Positions 1 to 11,999 of a DNA stretch of 64,000 nucleotides are shown here, piece after piece. The notes beneath the pieces were generated by a model. It was not told where the DNA came from. It made no database searches and saw only the letters and a list, made by a program, of their open reading frames with translations. Location: contig PSQN01000012.1 of the NCBI GenBank assembly GCA_002989075.1, positions 2,182,480 to 2,246,479 of the forward strand, given 5' to 3'. Every line of letters begins with the position of its first letter. The first letter of the stretch is position 1. The DNA comes from Arthonia radiata. Lineage: Eukaryota > Ascomycota > Arthoniomycetes > Arthoniales > Arthoniaceae. Both the position numbers and the translations under genes were made by a program.

Positions 1-11
1 CAGCCCGCGCT

Positions 12-293
12 TCAGCTCTTGGAAGTAGAGCCACCCTGGCCCTCTTGGTTGCCAGAATGCCCATGCCCGTGAGGGGGATTGATCTTCTCCACAAATGTAT
101 GCACCATGCTGGGGACCGGCTTATGTAGCTTGGCTTTGGCATCCTCCCTGTCGGCGAACTTGTCGAGATCCTGCTGGGTCGTTACGCGTTGTATCTTCGC
201 GTCCTCCTCATTAGCCAGTTCGGCCTCGTATCGATGCCTGTGGTTCTTTGATGGCTTGGGGAAGTTGGCGGGAGGAGGGTCGCGGTCGGCCAT
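12..293 (-). CDS. Small hydrophilic conserved-type fungal protein, 93 aa
   Basis: A complete short reading frame from ATG at 293 to TGA at 12-14. The protein is highly charged and lacks any membrane segment or signal peptide. It begins with a Pro-rich stretch (M-A-D-R-D-P-P-P), has a central acidic/basic helix-prone part with E-A-E-L-A-N-E-E-D-A-K, and ends in a Gly/His/Ser tail. Its composition and clean start suggest a real gene, but I do not recognise a family and give no function. It could have a further 3' exon outside the window. Confidence 0.5.
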   Translation of the reverse strand: MADRDPPPANFPKPSKNHRHRYEAELANEEDAKIQRVTTQQDLDKFADREDAKAKLHKPVPSMVHTFVEKINPPHGHGHSGNQEGQGGSTSKS

Positions 294-1408
294 AGTTGTA
301 ATAGTCTACGTTGGGACATTTGAATAGTAGGTGTTTTGGGCTTAATAATCGAGAATGTTATAAGTGCCTTGAAGAAGGCTCAAGATTGCGAGGGAACTGG
401 GATTACAGATGCCTGCCTGGGGAAGACACGTATTAATATGTCGGAGCCTGCGAGATCCACAGAGATATGAGCGTCTGTCCATGCGCATTTCAGGGACACC
501 GCGAGAGATCATGGTGGCCAGGAAGGATGGTCATCATGTCATCGCCTGCTGGCTTCTTTGTGGCGTCTGGGTTCCTATTCGTGCTAAGAAGGCAGTTCAC
601 CAGAGCGTAGCACGACCCCGCTTGCATGCTTGCGATCTCAGAGATGCCTAGAATCCTGAACCAGGCATTCATTGCGTATGCGATGGAATGCAGCGCGAGT
701 AGGAAAGGGAAGAAGAGTTGGTCGGTTGGATCCGCCCTCAACATTCTGTGTCGTAAGACATTGTGAACCCACTTCGGACCGCCAGACAATGATGGGTTGG
801 GGGCCTGAGGGGGCCGAACGTCCTGACATGCACTGCGCTCTGTGGCGTCACTCCGTTCGTCGCTGCAACGTTCGGCTGTATCCTAGCCGTGCTGTTTCGT
901 TGGCAATATAAACCTTCATCTCACCTTGAAATGGAATGGCTCTCAACTTGCCCAACTCTTGCTAATTGCGCCTGCACGTGGTTCTTAACGTGCCTTTTGT
1001 CTTGTATCAGCAGCGAAATGACAGTTCTTCCAAAGATCAAAGCGCTCTGCAATTTCGTCCATGATGTGGAGCGGACGCTCATAGCGGCGCTGCGAGACCA
1101 GTCCGAGGTGAACCTTCATCAAGCGCATTTCGTCTGCGATGATGCGCTTCACGCCTCGTTAAGATACTCACGTGTCTGTAAATGCGAATCTGTCCAGTCC
1201 TCAACGCCGACTTACCAATATCCGGTGACGGACGCAACTCAATTCATCCATCACGCTAGACTAATTCATCATTAAAGGGGATGCATTATTGCCTAAAGTA
1301 GCATGTGCCCCGCTATACAACTAACCCTGCCGACAAGCCACCAGTGTTAAATAATCCCACGACGGATTCTGCCATGACCTGTTTCCCCCACATCTTCTGT
1401 GTTCCACC
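294..1408. other. Intergenic, no supported gene
   Basis: About 1.1 kb between the small minus-strand gene and the thioesterase. Short frames exist on both strands, including a 128-codon plus frame at 889-1275, but none shows a recognisable motif or amphipathic pattern. The last few hundred bases presumably carry the thioesterase promoter. Confidence 0.4.
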
Positions 1409-1870
1409 ATGACCACTTCTGCTGAAACGAACGATGAGGCAAGAGCGCCTACACTTGCTCACGTCCAGGCACATCTCTCCTATCTCCTCATCAACTCCCC
1501 CATCTACTCCCACCTCTTCAGCTCCTGCACCCTAATCTCCGCTGTCCGTGGCCGTGTGCTCATTCGTCTGCCGCTCCTCCCCATCCACCTGAACTCAAAG
1601 CGCTCGCTTCATGGCTCCGTGTCAGCAACGCTCGTAGATTTCCTGGGAGGCGTTGCAATCGCGAGCCACGATTGTAGAGACAATACCGGAGTGAGCACAG
1701 ACATCCATGTGAGCTATTTGAGTGGTGCGAAGGAGGGCGAAGTCCTGGAGTGCGAGGGCAACGTTGAAAAGTGCGGTGGGACTTTGGCGTATACCAGTGT
1801 GGTGATACGGAAAGAAAGCGGAGATGTGGTGGCTAGGGGAAGTCACACGAAGTTCGTGAAGACTCGGTGA
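1409..1870 (+). CDS. Hotdog-fold thioesterase, PaaI/ACOT13-like, 153 aa
   Basis: Single-exon gene. The length matches the ACOT13/Them2 and PaaI group of hotdog acyl-CoA thioesterases, which hydrolyse acyl-CoA thioesters as tetramers. The key region is S-L-H-G-S-V-S-A-T-L-V-D around residue 70, the position of the family's H-G-G-x-x-x-x-L-x-D helix; here the second Gly is Ser. It is followed by the strand region T-D-I-H-V-S-Y-L and a conserved C-terminal strand ending in H-T-K-F-V. The ATG at 1409 is the first in frame and directly precedes a Ser/Thr-rich lead. No clear mitochondrial presequence is visible. Family is fairly sure; the substrate is unknown. Confidence 0.8.
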   Translation: MTTSAETNDEARAPTLAHVQAHLSYLLINSPIYSHLFSSCTLISAVRGRVLIRLPLLPIHLNSKRSLHGSVSATLVDFLGGVAIASHDCRDNTGVSTDIHVSYLSGAKEGEVLECEGNVEKCGGTLAYTSVVIRKESGDVVARGSHTKFVKTR

Positions 1871-2063
1871 GAGGAAGAGTTAAATCCACAACACGCTACC
1901 TCTTTGCGTTTTGCTTCCAAGATGCAATGGAGCGTGAACTCACTCTTGTAGCGGAGAGCACTTGCGCCTTCTGTTCATAATCATAAAAGCCGGAGCCAGT
2001 TTCTGTGGTCTGGTGCGGGCAATGGCAAAAGGTCACAAATATTAACTAGCCGGACTGAGAGCG

Positions 2064-4228
2064 CTAGATGATTCTTGTGTCCAGGGTAGGCATCCAATCG
2101 TAGATGACGCTATTTCTTACTCCTCCGAAAGACGCGATTCGACGGTAGCTGGTGTGGCTGGCCGGTTCGAGCACAAGCCCGCAGTATACGGGATACAGAG
2201 CATTCGGGACCCACTGCATAATCACAGCCCGTATCAACCGAACATCTCCCTTGGGAGCGGCGCCGAAGCAGTCAGCGGCTACGTCGCGAGCGAAGCCGAC
2301 TTCGCAGCCGGTGCCTGGCTCTAACGCAAACAGCCTGCCGCCAGTGGCGTCGTCGTCGTTTTGTTCCGGGGCCCAGAAAGCGTCAACCGTAGGTGCTCGA
2401 ATGACTACATAACCCGCGGACGCATCGCCGAACTCATGATCATCTTGCCCGTGCTCCACATGCATCTCAACCACTTCAGCGATGAAGTCGGACTCATTAA
2501 GGTTGTAGTACCCGACGCCAGCGTCGATTGCCGCCCACGACCACGATGGTGCTCGGTACACGGTAGGTCGTGGCTTCAGTGTCTGCCCTGCCGATTCGAA
2601 CGCTCTCCACGACATGCACTGCAAGGCTAGCTTGGACCTAGGGGAGCAATGTCAGCGCGAATGGTTCTGTACAGCATCTTAACTGGTTACAAGAGCATAT
2701 GAGCCGATTACTCTGAACCAATGCCTCCAGACGGTTGGCTGAAATGACTGTACAGAAGCACGGAATCAAATGTGGGATGCTCTGCGACTTACCACACGCC
2801 AACGCAGTACATTCCCAAATCGGCACCCCAAGCGTCTGAGAATACTTCGGCAACGCCAGCGAGAGCGACGAGCTTATCAGTGGGCCTCGTTAGCGTACGA
2901 TGCGAGTAGTCGTCTACGATCTCTAGCCACATCCTGCCTACAGTCTCGTTGTATGGCCGCAACTTTCCACGTGGGCCCTGGACTGTCGACCCGGATGTTA
3001 TCCGTGAGACGTATCGCTGCTTGAGAGGTGATGGGCTATCTATACCCTTGTTCCTGCGCGGCTCGCTCATCTCTACTTGCACTTGCTGGCACTGCCAGAT
3101 CGGTCCTGCTCTGGTGAACATGATGAGGCGAGGCGACAAAAGGCGCTCTTCCAACGTCCAGGCCCGTTTATTCACAGGCTCATCACGAGGATGGTAACTG
3201 CTTGGACCTTTCTTGCCGCTGAACTCGAGATGGAATACATCAGAGCCCTGTATCGGAGCATCGGTGAAAGGTACTACTTCAGGACGAGGAGTAAATTCGC
3301 TGTGAACACTGGCCGCTTTGGATGCGACAACCGTGACGTAAGTTTTCTGGAAGATACTACGCATATTGCGAATCTCCTTTTGTTTGTCTTCAACCGAATC
3401 CTGGACTATGCAGAGCGCATCGATCCAGATATATCTGATTCCGATCAGTTGGGTGAAGCAGATCGCTTCTTTCATGGCTTGCGGCAATTGATCGAAGGCG
3501 AGTCCAGTTCTAAAATCTGCCATGTTCGATTCCGTCAACATCAAGTTGTCCAAGCCACCCCAGCAATATGAAAGCGCAGTATAGGCAGCGTGTTCACCAG
3601 GCACAGAAACATGGAGCTTGACGCTACTACGAGGGGCGATGCCAGTTTTGGTAGGAGTATGAGGAGCAACATCGATCACACGCGTCGGCAATGGAGTACT
3701 CTCCCATGCCAGACAATCGTTATGGGAAGCTGTACATTCTTGCCAGCACTGGTGCATCCATTCGCCACACATCACTAATCGAGACTTCAAAGCTTTGATG
3801 CGGTCACGATCAAAAGGAGGCCGCGCCCAAGCTTCAGGTGCAATTTCTGTGACGAAAGATAGTGGATACACACCGGGATCAAGCTGCTGTGGCGGATCAT
3901 CCAACCTCTCGACGATGGCTCGTAGCTGGATTCTTACGAGATCGCGCTCTCCCGCTCTTCTGGAGCATGGAACATCGAAGACAATCTTGACGTCAGCTTC
4001 GCGAGGCTGTTGGGTCCCTCGAGCCCAGCAGCATGCTTCGACTCTTGCGCACCAGGGGCATCCCTCAGCGACGGAGCCAATGAGGTCGCCCTGGCTGACG
4101 CGATAAGTGGCCTCTTTCGGAGCTGCATCTATCTTAGACACCTGATTGTGTTCCAAGAATCGACGTAGGTGTGGAAGAAGGGTAATGTTCCTACAAAGCG
4201 CGCAGAACGACTGGTCGTTGTCGCTCAT
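2064..4228 (-). CDS. HET-domain protein, 669 aa, two exons
   Basis: Exons are complement 2793..4228 and 2064..2637, joined across a 155-bp intron with donor GTAAGT and acceptor TAG; the phase-2 junction restores a Trp codon. I chose ATG 4228 (M-S-D-N-D-Q-S-F-C-A-L-C) because the longer upstream frame has no ATG. The HET core starts near residue 216 with Y-T-A-L-S-Y-C-W-G-G and continues with I-R-Y-I-W-I-D-A-L-C-I-V-Q-D near 266, the hallmark blocks of the family. The C-terminal exon has the usual R-A-P-S-W-S-W-A block. HET proteins act in heterokaryon incompatibility and related cell-death responses; many copies in a genome have unknown partners. No NACHT or patatin neighbour is present. Confidence 0.9.
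2638..2792 (-). other. Intron of the HET gene
   Basis: 155 bp, GT-AG on the minus strand, donor GTAAGT. Splicing changes the frame from a TAA-terminated exon to the Trp-Ser rich C-terminal exon, and both flanks match the expected HET protein layout. Confidence 0.85.
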
Positions 4229-4471
4229 GTTGCACCTGGTTGACCAGATGAGACGAGGCAGTAGCGGAGCCAAAAGTAGATTGACATCATATAGTACCCA
4301 AATAAGTAAATAAGCCTTGGCCCCGCTGACGTGTGGCAGTTGGCTGTGTTTGCGAAACCACGCTCGTGCCAAGCTCAAACTTCTCCAGGCGTCTGCTTTT
4401 CATGCCTTCATGATTTCAAGATATCAGGCAAAGGCTTCACTTATTCCTCACTCCCTCTCACGTCAACCGCC
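4229..4471. promoter_or_regulatory. Divergent promoter region, HET gene and fimbrin
   Basis: 243 bp between the HET start on the minus strand and the fimbrin start on the plus strand. It must contain both 5' regions. A pyrimidine-rich stretch lies just before the fimbrin ATG. No defined operator was identified. Confidence 0.5.
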
Positions 4472-6547
4472 ATGAACGTAATCAAGCTCACCAAGTATGC
4501 CAACCTCCACCTGATTCTCCTCCATGTCCCTCTGGCGCAAAGCTGACAATGGCTTTAGGAAGTATCCGCAGTTCCCGCAGGATGAAATCTTCGGTCTGCA
4601 GGATGCTTTCAGGAAACTAGATGTAGATGACAAAGGATACTTGGATGAAGCCACCACAATCAGAGCTGTTCAAGGTTCAGAACGACAACCATACGACGTC
4701 GTCCGTCAAGCTTTGCGAGAAGTCGAATTGGACAGCTCACGGCGCGTGGAGCTAGATGACTATGTTGGCGTATGTGCAATGCCGATGAGAATGACACAAT
4801 AATCGCTGACCTGCCCCAGCTCATGGCAAAGCTGCGGCAACCTTCCGCGGCCCAGCAACGAATGGCGACTGGCCCAACGCGGTCAAGAGGCTTAAGCGAG
4901 GCGCAGAACGGTGGGCAGGCAGCTGGACATCAATCAAAAGGCAGCCAAGGAGGTGGCACTGGCGGTGGCCGTATCCAGGTCCAAGGCTCATCCGCGAATG
5001 TCACGCATACCATCAATGAGGATGAGCGCACAGAATTCACACGACACATCAACGCAGTACTCGAGGGCGATCGAGATGTCGCCAATAAGATACCATTTCC
5101 GACAGACACCTTTGAGATGTTCGATGAATGCAAGGATGGATTAGTATTGGCCAAGTTGATCAACGACAGCGTGCCAGACACTATTGACGAGCGTGTCATG
5201 AACAAGCAGGGCAAGAAGATCAAGTCGCTGAACAACTTCCACATGACCGAGAATCTGAATATCGTTATCAACTCAGCGAAAGGTATAGGCTGCTCGGTGG
5301 TCAACATCGGTAGTCAAGATATCATTGAGGTCAGAGAGCATCTCATCCTGGGTCTCATCTGGCAGATCATCCGGAGAGGTCTATTGGGCAAGATCGACAT
5401 CAAGCTTCATCCCGAGCTTTACAGACTGTTGGAAGATGATGAGACGCTTGAGCAATTCCTCCGTCTACCCCCTGAGCAGATCCTGTTACGATGGTTCAAC
5501 TATCACCTCAAGAACGCCAAGTGGAGCAGAAAGGTCAACAATTTCAGCGGTGACGTCAAAGACGGTGAGAACTACACGGTACTGCTAAACCAACTGAAAC
5601 CAGAGAACTGCTCACGAGGACCACTACAAACTAAAGACCTGCATCAGCGTGCAGAACAAGTGCTTGACAATGCAGACAAGATCGGCTGCCGGAAGTTTTT
5701 GACACCCACAGCGCTTGTCGCGGGCAACTCGAGATTGAACCTTGCTTTTGTTGCCAACCTATTCAACACGTGGCCCGGTCTGGATCCAATCACAGAGGAG
5801 GAAAAGGCCGACATCGAAGACTTCGATGCTGAAGGCGAGCGCGAAGCCCGCGTCTTCACATTGTGGCTCAATTCACTTGACGTCAATCCAACCGTTGTAT
5901 CGTTCTTCGACGATCTGCGAGATGGGTCAGTATTACTACAGGCATACGACAAGGTCATTCCCAGTAGCGTGAATTGGCGACACGTCAACAAGCGTCCACC
6001 TTCGGGAGGGGAGCTGATGCGCTTCAAAGCGATTGAGAACACCAACTATGCCATCGAGCTGGGCAAGCAAAACCGATTCTCTCTTGTCGGTGTCCAAGGT
6101 GCGGATATCACCGATGGTCAACGAACTCTAACACTGGGTCTCGTATGGCAGCTCATGCGCGCCGATATTGTCCGTACACTCGGAGGGCTAGCGCAGAGCA
6201 TGGGTAAGCGCGAGCTGTCAGACGCAGACATGGTCAAGTGGGCCAATGATCAGGCACGAAAGGGCGGTAAGAACTCATCAGTACGCAGCTTCAAAGACTC
6301 ATCACTTGGCAATGGTGTCTTTCTGCTGGATGTTCTTAGCGGCATGAAGAGCTCTTACGTGGATTACGATCTCGTTGCGCCCGGGCGGACTGATGAAGAA
6401 GCGTATGCCAACGCCAAGCTCGCCATCAGTATCGCGCGCAAGATGGGCGCGACCATCTGGCTGGTGCCAGAAGATATATGCCAAGTCAGGGGGCGTCTCA
6501 TTCTTACCTTCGTTGGGAGCTTGATGAGCTGCGCACAGCAAATGTGA
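4472..6547 (+). CDS. SAC6: Fimbrin/plastin actin-bundling protein, 653 aa
   Basis: Exons 4472..4494, 4559..4769 and 4820..6547, with introns of 64 and 50 bp (donor GTATG in both, branch sequence GCTGAC in both). The first exon encodes only M-N-V-I-K-L-T plus part of a Lys codon, as in other fungal fimbrins. Residues about 8-80 form the degenerate EF-hand region (L-D-V-D-D-K-G-Y-L-D-E, then R-V-E-L-D-D-Y-V-G). Four calponin-homology domains in two actin-binding pairs fill the rest, recognisable by L-I-W-Q-I-I-R, L-L-R-W-F-N-Y-H-L, V-F-T-L-W-L-N-S-L and L-V-W-Q-L-M-R. Yeast Sac6 is 642 aa. It cross-links F-actin in endocytic patches and cables. Identification is secure. Confidence 0.96.
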
Positions 6548-8785
6548 GGCAAAACAGACGATGAGATGACTCTGATGGAATTATGGCTCTTCACGATCGC
6601 CTGAGCTGTGCTTGAGGCTGGCAAATGTTCGCGGAGCCTGAGGCCTTCTGCGTGCAAAATCGACATCTGGGACAACAGTACGTTGGTTGTCGAAGCCTAG
6701 CACAGAATGAATACCTAGTATGAAATAGCGTACAGAGCGTGCGTCCTCGAGCCGCAGCGTGCACATGCTTCCAGCAGACAAACACGACTGTGTTGCAGTC
6801 TGAACACTGCTATCCTTCCATACCTCACGAAACTTCAAGCGCACTCAGTGAAGAGTCCGCAATTTTTTGTGCCCTAAGTAAATATTGCATACTTGAAACG
6901 AAATACTTACTGATAACGGATCTGCAGCGGCTCAAACATGGGTTGGTTGTCGACAGAGCCTGCCGCAACTCACTTCCGTACCAGTTCTCTAAACACTGCA
7001 GTCTTCGTCTTCTTGGCTTTTCACGATGCTCTGATGCTTTTGCTTGTCCAACCCTCCGTCATGACATTAGAGACGGCTTCGATTCACTATTATTTCCGTA
7101 TTCGCACTCTGTGTGCGGAGCATCCCTAATAGGGGCCTTCCGCTGGTGCCGCTCAAAATACGCAATCTACTTCTCATACCCACTCATCGCGACTGCTATT
7201 CAGTCATCGTGGACAAGGGCCGGCTAGACGTCCAGAAGCCTATGATTTCTGTTATCCCTTGACTGCTTCTTGCTTGTGTTCTAACATCTGACGACGCGTT
7301 TGGTGATAAGACGGTTTGGGCTTAAGGCTTTCATGACTTAACGTGAGCGTCACCTTTGCCAAGGAGTCTCCACAGAACTGTGGCGACCACGTAGGCGAAA
7401 GCTTTGCTTCGAGCTGCGACCGCTCCTAGACTATCGTACCTTGAGCCGTCCCAACGTGCCGGTTTACCACAACAAACGCTGCCTCTCTCCCTTCGTACAT
7501 CTCCTGCCCTTTCTCTGTATTTTACTGGCGCCCACCACCCTCAAGGGGCTGCAAACAGTACCTGTCAATCATTACGCTACTGTAGTCCCTCATTATCTCT
7601 TTGGATCACTCTCTACGTCGTTCTCTAGCTCAAAGCTCTTTCCAGTCCTCCTGCTCGCAACATTGAGCGTAGAGCGCCGTCCTCCAAATGAGCACCTACA
7701 CCAACGCCTCTTCCTGCACTGCCATCCCTCCACCAGCTCCAGTCTTCCCCAACACCTTCCCTGACCCCACCCTCGTCTACCACGACGGCATCTGGTGCAA
7801 GCTCCTCATCTTCTCTTCCCGAAACCCCAATAACGCTCACGAACGCCTTCGCCACCTCCATAACCACCAGCGCCGCCACCAGTACAACCACAACAAACAT
7901 ACAAACAGCCCACTCCGACAACAAACTCACCACCAGGCGCTACCTCCCCATCTCCGCCCTCCCCGGCCCCTTTCCCACCTGGTTCCACACAATCTCCACC
8001 GTTGAGCCCCGGACGTGACGCAGCTGGACATGGCTTCTGTACTTCGCCGCGCGCCTGGCCACTTCTCCAGTCAGCCAACACTGCACGGCATGGGGCGGTC
8101 TGTGCACGTATTCGGGCCGCATGTGTCGGATGCGAAGGTGTTGTTCTGTTGAATGCTGCAGGCGGGGAGGTATGTTGATATGGGTTGGGAGGGTTGGATT
8201 TGAAGAGGAGGGGAAGAAGGTGAGCGGGCGCACGAATACGGATGGTGCAAGTGTGGTCATGGAAGGATAGACAATAAAAGTGGCGTTTCATGCAGACGCG
8301 AAAGACGCGAGAAAGTTGCGTGTGGTTCAGTTTGAGAGGAATGAGCGAGGGGTGGGTATGAGGTATTACAATGATGGACAGGGATATGGAATCAAGGGGC
8401 TGTAGAGAGCCGGAGGACACAGTTGAGCGCAAGACATCCTTAGCAAGGATACGCCTATCGTTACTGACCATTGCCTAGATATCTGCATTGCACTACCGTA
8501 CCGACAAATGATGGCACGTACTCGGGGAACGTGGTAGAAGACCCACACGACACACAATTTTCACGTAGATAGCTTGATGGTCTTGATGCTGCAACTTACG
8601 CTAGACGGCTTTACTGGAGCGTTCAGGCCCTCCACAAAGCGAGCGAAAGTGCGCGCAGTGTAGAAGACTAGCGCAAGATCAAAGCAGCGTTCTATTCGTT
8701 GTGCCTTGCAACGGACCAATCCAAGCGTGCTCACCACGTCCTGGACTGATCTCATGGAGGTCTTTCTATGTTTCTATTCCCAACA
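6548..8785. other. Intergenic, 2.2 kb, no supported gene
   Basis: Between the fimbrin and DDHD-gene 3' ends, which converge. At 7688 an ATG in good context opens a 105-codon plus frame that turns into His/Gln low complexity, while the neighbouring frame is Ser/Thr/Pro-rich without an ATG. A minus frame of 221 codons covers the same low-complexity bases. A minus frame at 6581-6844 (87 codons) is also possible. None has a family signature, so I annotate no gene. Confidence 0.35.
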
Positions 8786-11700
8786 TTATTGTTTTCGTAA
8801 GTTCTTCGTGCTTCGCCGAGGCCGCACGGTCGACTGCCTTGATAGGAGCTGAGACAGCATGAAATGACCGACGTCAGCATCGGTCCAGTAAGCCAAGTGA
8901 TTGGCAATACTGCCCAAGAAGGAGATCTCGAGGAAGCCCCTGTTGTCTTGTTAGCTTCGGCGCAGATTAATGTGTGACAGGGTCTCACTCACTCCTGAAT
9001 GCTGTAGTCGACTCGGCCATTTGAGTTGAGTGCCCTGACCTTGGCCTCTTCTCTCCTCAACTTACGACCTCGCTCTTCGGCCTCAGTCCACAGTGGGCTT
9101 TCACCAAAGTCACGCGTCTGCCCATCACTCTCTTGAGCGTCCTTGCGGCTCTTCTGAAAGCCCGAGTATAGCGTTTCCATCTCTTGATCAATCATCGTCG
9201 GTAGCTTGTGCTCCTGAGTGGAGCCAGACTCGCTGGCAGTGTTTTGCATTGAGATCGACTGCTGTGGGATCACACCTCCACCTACGATGTTCGTGCCTGC
9301 ACCCAACGACTGGGACTTGGCTCGCTCTCGTTGAGCTTTAGTCTGGGCTTCTGCTTGAGCTTGCGCCGCTTGAGCTTCTGCTTTGGCCTGCGCTTGAGCT
9401 GTTGCTGGAGTAGCGTTCAACTTTGCGGCATCCTCCGCAGACAACCCAAGCGAGCGATTGATGAAGCTATTAGTGAGCCCGGAGGTCATGTTCGACCAGA
9501 ATCCGCTGAAAGACTGGCCGACCTTGGCGGGTATACCTGTGAAGCCTTGTCCTGGAGCAGAGATCCAGCTTTTGCCGCCCGTGTACGGTAAGAGCTGCGG
9601 TTTCAGCGTTGCCATTGCTGGCGTGATCAGGGGCTCGAGACGGTAGCATATGGGGTCTGTAGGATGGAAGATGTTATACAGCTGGCGGCATTTAGGTGAG
9701 GACATCAAGCCATCTCGCTGAGCGTCCGAGATGCTGTGTGTTGGAAGCTTAGAGTATGTGGTGTCCGTGAATGGGTCATCGAGGCTATCAGGAAGTCCAT
9801 CAAGAGTAACCTTGTTAGGGTTAGACCTGCCTGCTATCTTGCGTCCTCTGAGCATTTGGAAGAGGCCAATGGGTGACCCGAGACAGAAGAAGTTCTCGAC
9901 ATTGAAATCCAGCTTGATGTCCCTCGCATGAGCTGTCGTGAATCGGCTACCTTGGTCAAAAGCTTGCTGGTCCTCTGCTTGATCGGAGAGCACGTCAAAC
10001 ATGATCGCTGATCCGAGAGAGTGCCCGACGAGACTGACTTTGCCGTTGAATTCGGGATTGCGCTCCTTGAAGAGCTTGAGAATACGATTGCATTCTTTGA
10101 CGACAATCCTCGAGATATGGTCTTTGTAGGCAGGCGTTTGATAGAGTAGTATGTCTAGTGCAAGATCTGCGATAATGTTGCGCAAAGCAGGTACACCTTC
10201 TACGGTGATCTGTTCCAGGGCGGGGAAAGCGTCGTCTTCTTCGGCGTCGATTTCTGCGAGGTCGTGCTCTTTGCGGTTGTGCTTGATACCTTGGTGCGGA
10301 AAGTCGAGCATGTGCCGCCAACAGATGGGTAACACCTGGGTTCTGCAATTCTTTTGAGGACGTTCACCTTCTCCAGTCAGCGCTTGCAAGTCGGGAGAGC
10401 CACTGTACACCAGCTTCATCGTTTTGCGCAGCTCATTCACGTCGTGGATAAAATTGAAACTTTCGAATCTTGCACCGAGACGCTGACCAATGCCATGTGT
10501 TACCAGGATTAGATGATCAATGCTCCTGTCCTGGAGCTCGCCGGAGGTGTCCCGATAGTCTTCCTGAATCTCCTGCTCTTCTCGCTTGCGTTCCTCTTCC
10601 TCTTGGCGTTCAGGATCAGCGGTGTTGTCGGTGGCTACGAAGTGGGATATCTTTCTTTCAAGGGTCGCTACTCGGCTTTCCGGACTAAAACTTTTGGGTT
10701 CAACATTCGCCGGATCGTTCTCGGCGTCATCTACCTCGTCCGTTTTTGCCGCAGAAACAGACTTTGACCTAGCAGCCCGTGAGCTTGCTCGAGAAGTGTC
10801 GTTCGTGGGCGTCCCAGGCCGCTTTGAGTCTTTCGGCGCCTTCTTCTTCGCGACTTCAGAATATCCTCTGATGTACTTTGTACCCGCGCCACCAGTGAAT
10901 CGTTGTATCATGGCGCTGCTGAACTTGGATAAGAAATCATCTGACAGAACCCATGCGGTGGTAGATCCTTGATAAGTGGCCACTTGATTCATGTAAGATC
11001 CAAATAGACGATGTGTGAGTACAGGCTGTTGAGGCGCTGGAGCACTGAGCGCAGTGCCATCGCCGGAAGTAGAACTGACGCTGATCGAGCGCGACTTGCC
11101 AGAGACAGCTCTTGCCCTTGCCGACCTTGTATCTGGCGTGTCGGAACGTGTGTCAGAGGCATCTGGTTGGCCGGGCTTACCGGATGGTTCTGGCTTTTCG
11201 GCAGGAACGTATCTCCATGGCTTTGTTTTGAGAAAGCCTTCCTCAAGCTGTATGGCGAGGTTCTCGTCGACTGGCATCAAAGTTGAGCCATCGAACCACG
11301 TGCCCCGGCGGACGTCATAGATAGGACCAAGCCAGTACGCTGGGCCAAGCTCGCGGTCGCGCACGTCCACATCGAACAGATAGTCTTCGTTAACGGGTAC
11401 TTTTACTGCTTTTGTTTGGCTACTGCCCCGTGCTTCCAGGCTTCTGTTCGGCCCATCTGTAGTTTCGACCCCTCCCATGGCAATGTCGCCGGCGTCATCC
11501 AGAGTGTCACTGCTGCGATTTTGTTCGGCGCGGTCTTCCTCATCCGAGAGCTTCTGAAAAGCAGCTTCGATCTCACGCGAGTCCTTTGCTGAGAAGGCGT
11601 TCCATTTCTTTGGCTTAGGCGGAGGCTTGCCATCTGTCTGCGGCGTCGGTGTCACGTAGTCAGGTTTGCGTTTTGGCACCTGTGGACAGCTGCAGTGTCA

Positions 11701-11999
11701 GTCCTCTTTCGACTTCAAATCCCTGGATCCGACAGTAAATGCAGACTACTCACGTCTACGGCATGAAACCATTGTACGTCAAGCTTCGGACAATCGTTCG
11801 GATAGTGTCGCAGGCTGAGTCTATGTCGATTGGTGATCTTGTGATCGCCAGGTCCCCGTTGAAGGTCGGTATTAGCTGGCGTTCGCGCTCCATCTTCAGG
11901 CGTTTGTTCGCCGGACGTGGACCTCGGGGTTGTGCGTCCCCACGGCGAAAGCGAGCTTAAGCCGTCGAGGTAGGACTTGCCGTCAGCCTGCTTGGCCAT
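8786..11999 (-). CDS. DDHD-domain phospholipase (PA-PLA1 type), 1028 aa
   Basis: Exons complement 11754..11999, 8993..11679 and 8786..8939, with introns of 74 and 53 bp. The start at ATG 11999 (M-A-K-Q-A-D-G-K-S-Y-L) is chosen because the longer upstream frame has no ATG before a stop. An N-terminal region reads R-L-S-L-R-H-Y-P-N-D-C and W-F-H-A-V-D-V-P-K-R-K-P. The lipase box G-H-S-L-G is near residue 633, preceded by a Glu-rich linker. The DDHD domain follows (N-F-F-C-L-G-S-P-I-G, R-L-E-P-L-I-T-P) and is completed by the last exon, L-A-Y-W-T-D-A-D-V-G-H-F. A long Ala/Gln segment lies inside it. Relatives (mammalian DDHD1/2, yeast YOR022C) hydrolyse phosphatidic acid or other phospholipids. 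Family is secure; substrate is not shown. Confidence 0.93.

Noticed and set aside
2064-4228. HET gene as part of a two-gene incompatibility locus
   Set aside because: Neighbours are a thioesterase and fimbrin; no NACHT, patatin or small partner gene next to it.
7688-8471. Overlapping plus (105 codons) and minus (221 codons) frames, plus a Ser/Thr-rich third frame
   Set aside because: Low-complexity composition keeps several frames open at once; no family motif and no splice model that joins them.
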